Below are positions 21,880 through 33,069 of a stretch of DNA of 64,000 bases, piece after piece. The stretch's first letter is position 1. Each line of letters opens with the position of its first letter. The stretch is from Rosa chinensis. Lineage: Eukaryota; Streptophyta; Magnoliopsida; Rosales; Rosaceae. Location of the stretch: assembly GCF_002994745.2 (NCBI RefSeq), contig NC_037092.1, forward strand, positions 74,930,324 through 74,994,323, read 5' to 3'. The position numbers and the translations under genes are program-made. Under the pieces are notes generated by a model. That model had not been told where the DNA came from. It searched no databases and saw only the letters and a list, made by a program, of their open reading frames with translations.

Positions 21880-22925
21880 TCAGGGCATCACTATCGAGCT
21901 ACCCGTTAATGCCTTCCCGGCACCCACGAGCTTCACGCTCACGCCTTCCCGGCACCCCGAGCTTCCGCTCACGAGCTCACCGCTCACGCCTTCGCGGCAC
22001 CCTTGAGCTTCCGCTCACGAGCTCACCGCTCACGCCTTCGCGGCACCCTTGAGCTTCCGCTCACGAGCTCACCGCTCACGCCTTCGCGGCACCCTTGAGC
22101 TTCCGCTCACGAGCTCACCGCTCACGCCTTCGCGGCACCCCGAGCTTCCGCTCATGCCTTCGCGGCACCCCGAGCTTCCGCTCATGCCTTCGCGGCACCC
22201 CGAGCTTCCGCTCATGCCTTCCCGGCAACCCTTGAGCTTCCGCTCACGAGCTTTCCGCTCATGCCTTCGCGGCACCCCGAGCTTCCGCTCACGCCTTCGC
22301 GGCACCCCGAGCTTCCGCTCACGCCTTCGCGGCACCCCGAGCTTCCGCTCATGCCTTCCCGGCAACCCTTGAGCTTCCGCTCACGAGCTTTCCGCTCATG
22401 CCTTCCCGGCAACCCTTGAGCTTCCGCTCACGAGCTTTCCGCTCATGCCTTCCCGGCAACCCTTGAGCTTCCGCTCACGAGCTTTCCGCTCATGCCTTCG
22501 CGGCACCCCGAGCTTCCGCTCATGCCTTCCCGGCAACCCTTGAGCTTCCGCTCACGAGCTTTCCGCTCATGCCTTCGCGGCACCCCGAGCTTCCGCTCAT
22601 GCCTTCCCGGCACCCCGAGCTTCCGCTCATGCCTTCCCGGCAACCCTTGAGCTTCCGCTCATGCCCTCCCGGCAACCCTTGAGCTTCCGCTCACGAGCTT
22701 CCGTTCATGCCTTCGCGGCACCCCGAGCTTCCGCTCATGCCTTCCCGGCAACCCTTGAGCTTCCGCTCATGCCTTCCCGGCACCCCGAGCTTCCGCTCAT
22801 GCCTTCCCGGCAACCCTTGAGCTTCCGCTCATGCCTTCCCGGCACCCACGAGCTTCCGCTCACGAGCTTTCCGCTCATGCCTTCCCGGCAATCCCCGAGC
22901 TTTACGCTCATGTCTACTCGACACA
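21880..22925 (+). repeat. Minisatellite with ~30- and ~46-bp units
   Basis: More than twenty copies of CGAGCTTCCGCTCATGCCTT + CCCGGCACC-type units, in 30-bp and 46-bp versions (the long version adds an ACGAGCT(C/T)(A/T)CCGCTC insert). All six frames stay open over parts of it because of its composition, giving spurious Arg/Ser/Leu-rich ORFs. Confidence 0.9.
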
Positions 22926-23439
22926 CCACACGTTAATGGAACATTGAATTTTTCTACCATTTGTCGCTTACCGACCGCGACAAATCAAATTCTTTTCGCG
23001 TTCCATTAATACGAGAGACAACCAAACAAACACAACCGTACTCGCGATCATCGTTCATGAGTTACAAACGCATACCTCCGCGGCGCTCATGCAACTTGCA
23101 TCTCGCGAGCATAACTCCGTCAAACTCGACCTCGTTCGTCTCCTTGCGCGCGTCACGCACTTATCATATGCAATTCATTTGCTCACACGACCATATGCGC
23201 ACTATTACGTTCATGTATGCCAACGCATATCATTGCAACTCACATTTGTTGCCCAATGCAACGAGCATTCTACATATGCCTGTTTTTTGTCTTTGTTGTG
23301 CAGGTTAACGAGTCCCTTCTTGCTTACGGAGTTCGGGGACTTGTAGGGGCTCCGTGCCGCCCGGTTACTTATGCTTGATGACATCGTGGTTATAACTCCC
23401 CAACCAAGAAGCTCCTCTTACTTGGGGACTTCGGGGACT

Positions 23440-23939
23440 TGTACATACCTCCAATAATATGGAGTATTTACTACATCACCAAGCATAAGTAACACCTACT
23501 TTGGGACATCCACAAGACATGGCAAGGCCCAACCGAGACATGCATCGTGTAGCCCTATGTTCAGGCTACGCGGCGGTATCCGGAAGTCGCAAATCCGCCA
23601 CCGGGAAGCCACCTTTCCGCCCTTGCCAAGATGCCCCCATAACATAGCTTTCTACATGTTAAATAGACTATAATAGTAACTTTGCTTGTCCCACATCGAA
23701 GAACAAGTAAATGTGAAGCATTCCTTCATCTATAAAAGGAATGCCTCCTCCCACAACTCAACAGATTCATTACATCTCTTGTAATCTTGTTAGGCCGCAA
23801 GGCTCGACACACTAGTATAGCTTTCAAGTGGACGTAGTCTCCTGCTCATGCGGAGGCGAACCACTATACATCTTGTGTCACTCTCTCTATCTCTCATTCT
23901 TTACGTTAATTAGATCCCCAACGGATCCAAGCATTAACA
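23440..23939 (+). repeat. 3' LTR
   Basis: 500 bp, two substitutions from the 5' copy, preceded by the purine tract GGGGACTTCGGGGACT. Confidence 0.93.
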
Positions 23940-24437
23940 GTGGAGACTGCCACTCAGTTGCTAAGCTTATATCTAAGCTTTATAATAAGGAGATTTTTCT
24001 GAGAGATCGATATCGGTTTCATCATTTTAGAGAGGGGCATTGCTCATGTAATGATTACTGGTGAAAATGGAAAGCTTTTGCTGCTCCCTAAATCTCGCTC
24101 CTACAAAAACATTAGATAAATGTTCATCTTTTGTATATACATGTTCTGTTATGATGTGGAATCTGTTGAGTCGAACTTGTTGAGAATAGAAGATAACTAG
24201 GTAATCTTCGTTTATTTTCTTAATGAATGTGTATTTGGAATATTGTTGAAATTTTTATAGAAAATTACACACAAGTGTCATTCTGAAACTTTAATTAGTC
24301 ATAAGGCCACCTAATCTTTTTTGTATACATAAGGCCATTTCAGGCTTAAACTATTTTCAACCATGACAATTATACCCCTTCACCAGTATGACAACAAATT
24401 TTTCTGATCTCTCACTCCGGTGATTCAAATCCACACA

Positions 24438-24439
<2 letters not shown>

Positions 24440-24504
<65 letters not shown>
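24440..24504. repeat. (CT)n microsatellite
   Basis: About 65 bp of pure TC/CT; a second tract is at 24778-24810 in the same element. Confidence 0.95.
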
Positions 24505-24506
<2 letters not shown>

Positions 24507-24778
24507 ATTCCCAAATTGAGCCATAGATCGAATCTGTCTTCACTAATGCTCGCCGAATCCCATTTCCAGGCACTCTCGATATGTCGGAACCGAATTCAAG
24601 CGAGGACTCAACTCTCAGCCTCGTCAACGTCACCGCCATTTAGGTTTCGACACCATACTCATCGAGCCTGGGACAATTTCGGAGTGTCTACGATAAGGTC
24701 ATATTTGGGAGGAGATGACAGTGGAAGCGCAATCTGAGTTTTGGTTCGAATCAGCCAAGAGCTATTGTGTCTCGTGAG

Positions 24779-24812
<34 letters not shown>

Positions 24813-25689
24813 GATCGTGTTTTTAGTGCAATTTGTGTGTTTGGAGTTATTTGATTTGCGACTATTTAGGATGGTTCACTTAGATTGGTAGTGGAATTTG
24901 GGGGATTTTGATTTTCTAGGGTTTTGAATTTTTTGATCGGATTAAGAGAATGCCCATGGATATTGTATCATATAATAGTCATGAACAGAGAATGCAAGAG
25001 TTCTCAATTAAGAGAAGCTGGTGGTGCAATGGCTTCTCGAATATGAATATTGTCAGTAATATAATCCTGAATAAATATCAAGTAGTTGGTGCAAATACTA
25101 ATAAAATACCAATGGATAAGAATGAATTATATTAGGAAGACATTTATAATAGGCTGGGCAACTACTTGATTAAGCTTAGCATTTGATACAATATTCATAT
25201 AGTTAGAATTTTAATCTGTGTTCATTCTGTTAGTTTCTCATGGTGATTTGGGCATATTGTGCAGGCTAATTACAAGAGCATCAATGAACCCAGGGAGGAG
25301 ACTGAAGCTTGCAAAATCAGGATGATCCACTCTTGCAGCTCCTCATTGTGATGTGAAGCTAACAGTGAGCCTTTGCTCTCTGTTTCTCTTCACTTTTTTC
25401 AATCTTTTGGCTAAGTTGTACATGTGATTGAAGCAGAGTTTTGTTTAGCTGAATCTGAGCATAACTGAAGCTTTGTTTGGCTGATTTTGTGCCTAATCCA
25501 AGTTATGTGCCTATGTTAGTTCTATTTGACTGATTTCTACGCTTAAGTTCTATACCTATTTATTATTACACAGTAATAGTAGCTTTTCTATTTCTATGTT
25601 AGTATATTTTCAAGTTAATGTTAGTATCTTCTATTTTCATTTTAATAGATTTTAAGTTAGTAGCTCTCTATAACTGTTATAGTGATTTT

Positions 25690-26500
25690 TCAACACAGTC
25701 ATAGTAGGTTTGTATGTCTATGTTGGTATCTTTTCAAGCTGATGTCAAAAGCTGGTGTCAAGCGTGATTCTCAATGAAATTCAATTTTCTTTTTGTTGTG
25801 ATTTCATATTAGAGTAGCTTTTGTTGCTAGTGACATTAGTTTTTGTTGCAAGCCTTCGACATTGTAAATTTATAGTCGTTTTAATGTTTCATAGTAGTTT
25901 TTGTGTTGGTTGGTAATAGCTTTTTTAGTCAGTGATAGTAGTTTTGTTAGTCTCTGGTAGTAGTTTTTTCAATCTTGCGAATAGATTTTGTTTTGCGTGG
26001 TAGTAGTTTTTGGTGTTACTGTGAGTAGCTTTTAGTGATGGTTAAAGTAGCTTTTGGTGTTGGTGAGAGTAACTTTTTTGATATTGGTGAGAGTAGTTTT
26101 GGTTGCTGGTGAGAGTAGCTTTTGTTTCTGATGTTGGTGACAGCAGTTTTTGTTATTGGTGGGAGTAGCATTTATTGTTGCTGAGAGTAGTTTTTTTTGC
26201 TACTGACAGTAAGTTTTGTTGCTAGTGACAATAATTTTTGTGACCTCGCCGGAGAACTCATCAGAGTAGCTTTTGTTGCTGGTGACAGTAATATTTGTTG
26301 TTGGTGGGAGTAGCTTTTAGTGTTGGTGACAGTAGCCTTTGTAACCTCACATAAGATCGCCTGAAATTTCATCAAAGTAGCTTTTGTTGCTGGTAACAGT
26401 AGCTTTTGTGACCTCGCAGGAGGTTGCAGGAAATCTCACCAAAGTAGCTTTTTTTGCTAGCGACAGTAGCTTTTGTGGTCGCTGGAGTTCGCCGGAGACT
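25690..26500. repeat. Degenerate GTAGCTTTTGTTGCTGGTGA repeat array
   Basis: Some twenty-five loosely repeated units built around AGTAGCTTTTGTTGCTGGTG, period ~28-40 bp, with identity rising towards the right end. No coding content. Confidence 0.75.
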
Positions 26501-26697
26501 CGTTGAAGTTGGCCGGAGGTCGGCCGGAGATCCGTTGGAGTTAACTAGTGGCATTTATGGAAATATGTTAGTTTTTATATCCAAAATATAACACCAGTTT
26601 TAATCTAGTGGCTTTATGAGGCAAAAAACTAATTTGTGGTCTTATGGCTAAAAAAACATTCAAAGATGCACGATTATGTAATTAACCCAAATTTTTA

Positions 26698-27213
26698 CCT
26701 TCTATTATCATCTGTTTTTCTCTCTCTTTTTCCATGTTCCCTATAATTCAAAGCATTTCAAAATCGAATTGATATTGAGGGTTATTAACTTATTGTATTG
26801 CCGTGAACCAAACTTATTGTATTGCCTAACTTTCAAAATCATATATATAAAGAAACAACAACTTCTGAAGTTCTGATGTCTTAGTCTACATTAAACTATG
26901 GAGTATAAACCCACCGTTTGCAACAGCGACTCTGATCAACTAACAGCGTTCTATCTCCAACTCATTTTCCTCCTTCAATTTAGTAAACATATCCCAAAAT
27001 AAATATTAAATTGTGCTTAAACTGAATGACCGAAGGAGGTGCATTTTCTTTTTATTTGATAGCAGCTATGGACGACTAATACAATTATTCGCAATCTAGG
27101 TAGTTAGACAATAATAATGCAAATCCAACACATAAGTATACAAGTTTGCGACGCGCGCACACAGAGATACATGCACACATACATATAAATCATTGCATCC
27201 CAATGCAAATCCA
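26698..27213. other. Intergenic, 3' flank of the reductase gene
   Basis: AT-rich. The part nearest 27213 should be the 3' UTR of the minus-strand reductase gene. Nothing else is recognised. Confidence 0.5.
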
Positions 27214-29420
27214 TCATTTGTTCAGAACATGTTTCAGGAATCCTGGAATGTGAGTGTTCATAATGTAGTCTTCCCAATCAATGCATGTTGGATCAAAATT
27301 AAAGTCTTCTACTTCTATGTAACCTTCTCTTGTTATCTTTCGCAACTCCTCTGTGTTGGTGTCGTCAAAACTATGCAACATTTCACACTCTGTTAGTGTC
27401 ATTACATGATTACAAATGATCAAATTATGTTTAATTATAACCAGTTAAAAGCATACGTACATGCCCTTGAATAGCATATAAGGACGGTATAGCTCCACCA
27501 TGCGCATCACCAATCTGAGTTTCTGGTTATACTTGACATATATATTTTGGAAACATTGGCCAGATACTTTGTTCACCAACTTTAATCCCTTGCAAATAAA
27601 ATGAAATTAAATTTATGAATGACAAGATCTTCTTAACCTACACTGTTCTTTTTCAGTTTTTTATTCATGAATGTACGACATTATCTTATTGATGAATACA
27701 AGATAAAATATGAAAAAAAATTATATATAATGACCCACCCATCTAAGCATACATCTTGTTTTGATTGACAATTTTTCTTCTCTTAAAAGCACAACTTCCT
27801 CTAAGCATACATTAAGAGATTCAAGCATTCTCTCTAGTGGTATGCTAAAGAGTTTCTACCATTATATCAAAAGTTTGAGATTAATGTATTAATTGATTAA
27901 AGAATTAGTAGCTTTTCTTCACGTTAATTATATAATCTAGTGAGTGGTTAGAACAAACCTTCAAAGGAAGTGAGTAGCGAATTTTAATGTACATACGAAA
28001 AGTAGCCATGGTCTTGAATATTGGGACCTTCCTCACTACGACAGGTTTTTCATCCTTGTTAATCCATGGATATTTGGTAAAGTATTTCACCACAAAACTA
28101 CGAATATCATCGAATTTTATTGGATTTCTTAGTGAGCTTCCCACATGGTAAATGATGCCGGATGATTTATTTGCATTCACCACAATCGCTGCTATCATTG
28201 AATTTACCACCATATCCACAGGAATCTGCTTACAAACATAATTAGATGCCCTTTAAAGAATTTACCACCAAATTTGACAGAAAAGAAATAATTAACTTAT
28301 TTATTTTTCTTGTTTCCTTCTAGATTGTAGCAATATATTATAAACTCAAGGATTACGTTAAAATGAATAGATATACTTAAACTCACCATATCCATTACTG
28401 TCATAGGACCAAGAAGTAGGCATGTCAGCTTTCCTTTACAATAACCAGCAATTACGCTATCAACAGTTCTTTAACCACCCAAATATTCATCGAACACATG
28501 TATACACAAATTTAGTATTGACCTGATTACGGACCAAATCAAACAAGTAATAGAGGATTATGGAGAAATATCATTAACCTCTCATAAGCTATAGGGGTTA
28601 ACAATATTTCCCAATTCCCAAGCAAGTGTTTTGAAGTACATGGACTGTCATACCTGTAACCTTGAACCCAACCTGGAAATGGTTCACTGTATGTGCTGGA
28701 AACTATAGGTGGACGTACAATGACAAAAGGCAGATTGTTTTTAGAGTGATGACTTAAGAGTACTTCTCCCATTGCCTTTGTAAATACATAGGTGTTTGGC
28801 CATCCATGTAGTTTAGCCCTACAAATTAAGTTGTATACAAGGAAGTCTTTAAAGTATTTTCTCTTCCTTTTTTATTTTCATCACAACTTGGAGAAAAGTA
28901 AGTTTAAAGAATGAGAAAGATTATTAATTGATAAGGATTTTGAATACTGCAAAAGTAAGTAGGTCGATGACTAAGACCTTTCAATGCCGAGATCCTTCAT
29001 TGTATTTGTAATAACGTCTTCTGAAGCATCTTGTGTTCTCAGTTCATTCAATTTTTCATTCACTAGGTTCTTTTCTACTACTTCGAAATCAAATCTAGGC
29101 ATCTCCTTGACCCTTTTATTAATTGAAGTTGAGTCTTCTAGTATGAGCCCGACCTTTTCACCACACACATATGCTGGAAAACACGTACCACTAATTAGTT
29201 ATGCAAATCCAAGGACCGAGACATGGAAAGAAAAAAATAAGGGTCCTTGACCCAAAGCACCAAAATGAGAGAAAATTATCCCACTTACTCCAGCAAGAGA
29301 TTTTTATTCCCACTAACACAATTTACAGAGAAATGACAAATATGCCCTCAGCCTAATTACTAAACTACAATACTGCCATGCGATTCTCTCTCCTCTCTCA
29401 CCAGTCACGATGCACAGCTT

Positions 29421-29455
<35 letters not shown>

Positions 29456-30923
29456 CCTCTCCCCCCGCTGAATTCCGAACCCGACATCTCCGACCCCGGC
29501 TAGCTCCACGACGGAGGCTCCGGTGAGCTAGCGACAGCGCTTCAGGTCGTCTTTCTCGAGTCCGGCATGACGAGGAATCAAGAGCTCCGAAGCACTGGCG
29601 ATCTGATCTCAGAAGATGAAGGCTAGTTGACAGGAGGTTTGACGGAGGAGATGGATCTTCTCCGACACGATTTAGCCGGAAACTGGTACTGGGACCACAA
29701 CTGATTGTGGTGGAGAGTGGCGCTGGAGTCTACTCCTCCGGTGGTTCCCGTCGCCGAAGATGATGATGATGCTGACGATCATGTAAAGAGTGCGACTTCC
29801 GATGATCATCGTGAGCACTTGGTTGCTGAACTAGCTGACAATAATGGAGTTCTCGACTTGAACGAGGCGCCGGGTGAGGAGGCGGAGCTACTACGGAGTA
29901 GTGGGTTGCCTAGCTTAATCAGCCAAACAAATCAAAACACCAAAGTATGTGCAATAATGAGCCAGCTAACTTCTAATTGATGCTTTTCGTCCTGTTGACA
30001 TGCACAGTTATCATCTCAATGACTTGCACAGTCCTCTTTAATAATTTCTCTGTTTTTTTCCTCTTCCCCACTACTTTTTGTTTCCTGGTACAGTTCATTA
30101 ATCTATAATCTAATTTTGCTATTTTATGTATTTTAATCATGGCTAATATATGAGTGGGGAGGATGTTTTTTTTGCTCTGTATTTTTGTTTCTTTGTGAGT
30201 ATGATTATCTGTAATTTTTTGGGTAAAATGGGGCAGAAAGCCTATAAGAAAAGAAAAAAGAAAAAAATAAATGTTTTATTGAGAGGCAATAAAGGATTAT
30301 TAGGGGGCAATACAAGTCTATTAGGGGCAATATGCGTTTTGAATTGATGTAATCTTTTAGTTTTTTTGCTTAATCAAAGTTTTATTTATCAAATTTTAGG
30401 AAGATTAGTTCCCATTCTGGCTATCGAAAGTTCTATTGGGGGGCAATAGACGTTTTGAATTGATGTAATCTTTTTTTTTTTTTTCTGTAATCAAAGTTTT
30501 ATTTGTCTAAATTTAGGGAGATTAGTTCCCATTGTAGCAACTGAAAGTCCTATTGGGGGGCAATAGGCTTCTATTGGGGGGCAATACATGGCTGATAGTC
30601 GTCTATTGGGGGGCAATACATGGCTGATAATCGTCTATTGGGGGCAATAGACTTCTATTAGGGAGCAATAGACTATTGGTGCAAAAGACGTCTATTGGGG
30701 GGCAATAGACCTCTATTGCCCATCTATTAGGGGGCAATAGATGTCTATTGGGGGCAAAAAACTTTCCGGTGAGATTTTCAGCAAATTCCGGTGGGCGGCG
30801 GACGGTGACCTGAATCAGCTGACCGGTGATCGAAATCCGGCTACCCGTGATTGGAATCCGGAGAAAGTTAGCCAGAATCCGGTGACCGGCTCCGGCGAAG
30901 TCTCCTATGGTTTCTCTCTCTTC

Positions 30924-30960
<37 letters not shown>

Positions 30961-32463
30961 AGTAACAAAGGGTGAGGGGTAAAATGGTATTAAAAAAAAT
31001 TAAAAAAAAAATAAAATCTTAATGGGGTATTAGGGAAGACTTCCTTAGAGTGTATTGGGTAAGAGAGAATTAAAAAAACTTAATGGGGTTAGTGGGAAAA
31101 AAATCGCTATAAATGGGGTAAATGGACACAAACCCAAAAAATAAAAAGAGAGATTTTTTTTTACGGTTTTAACCCTCAAATATTAAAAAACTTTATAATT
31201 GAATTATGGGTTTCTGTCAATTTACCCTAATTCTAGGGTCATTTATCCCACTTATCTCATCAAGTTTTTTTAATTCCCCCTTATCCATAAAGACTCTAAT
31301 AAGGTCTTTCTTAATACCCAATTAAGTTTTTTTTTAGACTATTTTACCCTCATCCTTTTGTTACATAGAGAGAGAGAGAGAGAGTGGAAGAGAGAGACAC
31401 CATAGGAGACTTTGCTGGAGTCCCGTCACCAGCCGTGGGATTCCGGTCACTGGCCGCCGCCCACCGGACTTCTCTATAAAACCTCGTCGAATGTCCCCAA
31501 AGATGTCGTCGAAAATCTCATAATTTGCCGGAAATATTTATTGCCCCCAAATAGACATTTATTGCCGCCCAATAAACCTCTATGGCACCCAATAGACCTT
31601 TATTGGGGGTAGTAAAAGTTTATGAAACTTTTCTAGAGGCCTTCAAAGAGGTTGTCAGAGATCTCATATGGGGCCAGAAAGGTTTATTGCCCCCCTCAAT
31701 AAACTTCTATTGCCCCCTAATAGAACTTTCAGTCATTGGAATGAGAACTAATTTCCCTAAAATTAGACAAATAAAACTTTAATTAAGGAAAAAATGAGGA
31801 GATTACATCAATTCAAAACATTTATTGCCCCCCCCCCCCCCCCCAATGGCCCTTTATTGCCCCTCGATAAATTTTCTTTTTTCTTTCCTTCTGGGCCTTC
31901 TGCCCAAAAAAAAAAAAAAAAAAAATTTGATTTAGGCACCTAGAAAATGCTCTAGGCACCCGGCCTTAGAGCAAATCCTCCATGTAGGGGCACCTTTGCC
32001 TCCGGCCTACTCCAATCTGTTTCCTTCAACTCAATTGGCAACAACTAGCCGAAGACATCAAAACCGGAATTCTAAACCCTAAAATCACATATACTTCTAT
32101 CTGGGAGAAGATGGTGGAGATGGTAGAGCTTTTAAAACCTAATGGGAAGCTCGCGAAGTTCATCAAAAAGGAGTCGATCTGGTCAAGATTGAGGCCGAGG
32201 AGGAGGAAGACAGCTAAGCAGAGAAAGCCCATGACCTTGTCGCGGGCCAAGCGCGAGATGGTGTGGCGCTCCTTGTCTTCGACAGATCCCTTCCATCGTT
32301 CCTCAAATCATCTTGTCCAAATCGGACCCTGTCGAACAGTATAGAGCCATGGATCTTCTGCGTCGCCTCTGCAGTTGAATAAGCCACCGTCCGGGAAGAA
32401 CAACTCTCCGTGTCGCTCTGAAACTTTCTCCGGCGAAGGTGGCCGGTGATCTATATCGAATAT

Positions 32464-32533
<70 letters not shown>

Positions 32534-33031
32534 GAGAATGGCATAAAATATAATTGTTTAATTAGACTAAGGGTATATTTGTCGTTATACTCTAAATTGG
32601 GTTAGTGGGAATAAAAATCTGTTGCTGAGGTAAGTGAGAAAATTTTGACTCATTTTAATGCTTTTGGTCAAGGACCCTTGAATTATTTAAACATGACACA
32701 AAAAGTTAGTTCAAAAAGGAAAAGAAAAAAGATTAAAAAAAAAAAAAAAAGGTTTCTTCACTAAAATTACCCACTATGTTTCGGTTTTTATTTTCTTTTC
32801 TCCCACACATATAGGGTATGGGTTCCCTGCTAGCTAGTACTAATTATTTAGAATAGAAAAATGTTATGTAAGTTACGCAATCTTAATTAATTAGAACAGT
32901 AAAAGATATAAATACTACCGGTTGATATGTGGAGAAGCATCTCTAGTTTTAAGCATTTGTTTGCAAAGCTCAACATGTGCAGAACTCCAAATGTATTGAT
33001 GCTCAAGGATATATCATATCTGCAAACCCAG

Positions 33032-33069
<38 letters not shown>

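Larger units (their letters stand above)
18260..23939 (+). mobile_element. Large non-coding LTR retrotransposon derivative (LARD-like)
   Basis: Identical-length 500-bp LTRs are bounded by TGTACATAC...GCATTAACA and flanked by a perfect GTGGA duplication (18255-18259, 23940-23944). Only two LTR differences (18500 and 18662 versus the right copy) were found by eye, i.e. 0.4%, about 0.15 My at 1.3e-8/site/year. A primer-binding site (TTGGCGCCGTCTGTGGGAA) and a purine-rich tract (GGGGACTTCGGGGACT) are intact. The 4.7-kb interior has no gag, protease, RT or integrase. It is composed of short repeats: a GGTCAACGC array (18856-19020), CTCCGCC/CCGCTCCGCC-rich sequence (19080-19910), unique AT-rich sequence (19920-21400) and a minisatellite (21880-22925). 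It must rely on proteins from another element. Confidence 0.93.
17437..24064 (+). pseudogene. DYW-class PPR gene, 5'-truncated and split by an LTR element
   Basis: Coding sequence at 17437-18259 continues at 23945-24064 after the 5.7-kb insertion. It carries the last PPR motifs ([50 protein letters not shown]), then the E/E+ domains and a DYW deaminase-like domain with HSEKLA (zinc/catalytic His-Glu). The CxxCH site (VCGDCH) is split exactly after its Gly codon, and the C-terminal HCSCNDYW lies beyond the insertion. Such proteins edit organelle RNA (C-to-U). The N-terminal repeats and transit peptide are missing: upstream lies the hAT-like remnant. Without splicing of the insertion, the frame gains five LTR codons and then stops, losing the zinc site. 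A 45-bp in-frame partial duplication (17452-17473 and 17497-17518) sits at the truncated end. Dead by two separate lesions. Confidence 0.9.
24258..26688. mobile_element. Mutator-like non-autonomous element (2.4 kb)
   Basis: Flanked by a perfect 9-bp duplication AAATTTTTA (24249-24257, 26689-26697). The ends form a long degenerate inverted repeat of ~90 bp: from the left ATTACACACAAGTGTCATT ... CATAAGGCCAC ... ATAAGGCCA, and from the right, reverse complemented, ATTACATAATCGTGCAT ... CATAAGACCAC ... CATAAAGCCA. No transposase ORF is visible. The interior has two (CT)n tracts and a degenerate 30-bp-scale repeat array. Sequence at 24510-24740 is more complex and could be captured host sequence, but I recognise no gene. 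Confidence 0.8.
29241..32677. mobile_element. 3.4-kb TIR element inside intron 4 of the reductase gene
   Basis: Left end GGGTCCTTGACCCAAAGCAC is matched inverted at the right end (GGGTCCTTGACCAAAAGCA). Similarity extends for about 120-150 bp (AAAATGAG, CACTTAC, CAGCAA, ATTTTTATTCCCACTAAC, GACAAATAT, CTAATTA). Both arms then run into a (CT)n/(GA)n tract (29424-29453; 32467-32530). Long TIRs suggest a Mutator-like element, but no convincing target duplication was found. The interior holds an unrecognised short ORF (29705-29980, Asp/Glu-rich) and the foldback at 30232-31906. No transposase. Confidence 0.75.

Noticed and set aside
21880..22925. Regular repeat-spacer look of a CRISPR array
   Set aside because: Units are contiguous with no unique spacers, vary in length (30/46 bp), and lie in a plant retroelement; it is a minisatellite.
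22049..22936. Several Arg/Ser/Leu-rich ORFs on both strands
   Set aside because: They are translations of the minisatellite, open in several frames at once with no domain or codon bias.
23828..24064. 78-codon plus-strand ORF taken as a small gene
   Set aside because: Its first half is the 3' LTR and its second half is the last exon part of the interrupted PPR-DYW gene.
24420..24737. 105-codon ORF beginning in the (CT)n tract
   Set aside because: Half is Ser/Leu dipeptide from the microsatellite; no recognisable domain; inside a Mutator-like element.
27750..27860. Possible extra reductase exon (minus strand, starting [13 protein letters not shown])
   Set aside because: Exon 8 joins in phase directly to 27588-27461 and gives the family's expected sequence; the extra piece has no counterpart in the family.
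29705..29980. 91-codon acidic ORF inside the TIR element
   Set aside because: Contains an LDLNEAP string recalling EAR-type motifs and could be captured host sequence, but is too short and isolated to call a gene.
29230..32688. Target duplication for the intron 4 TIR element (gaaaaaaat / gaattattt)
   Set aside because: Only about half the positions agree and both are AT-rich; not distinguishable from chance.
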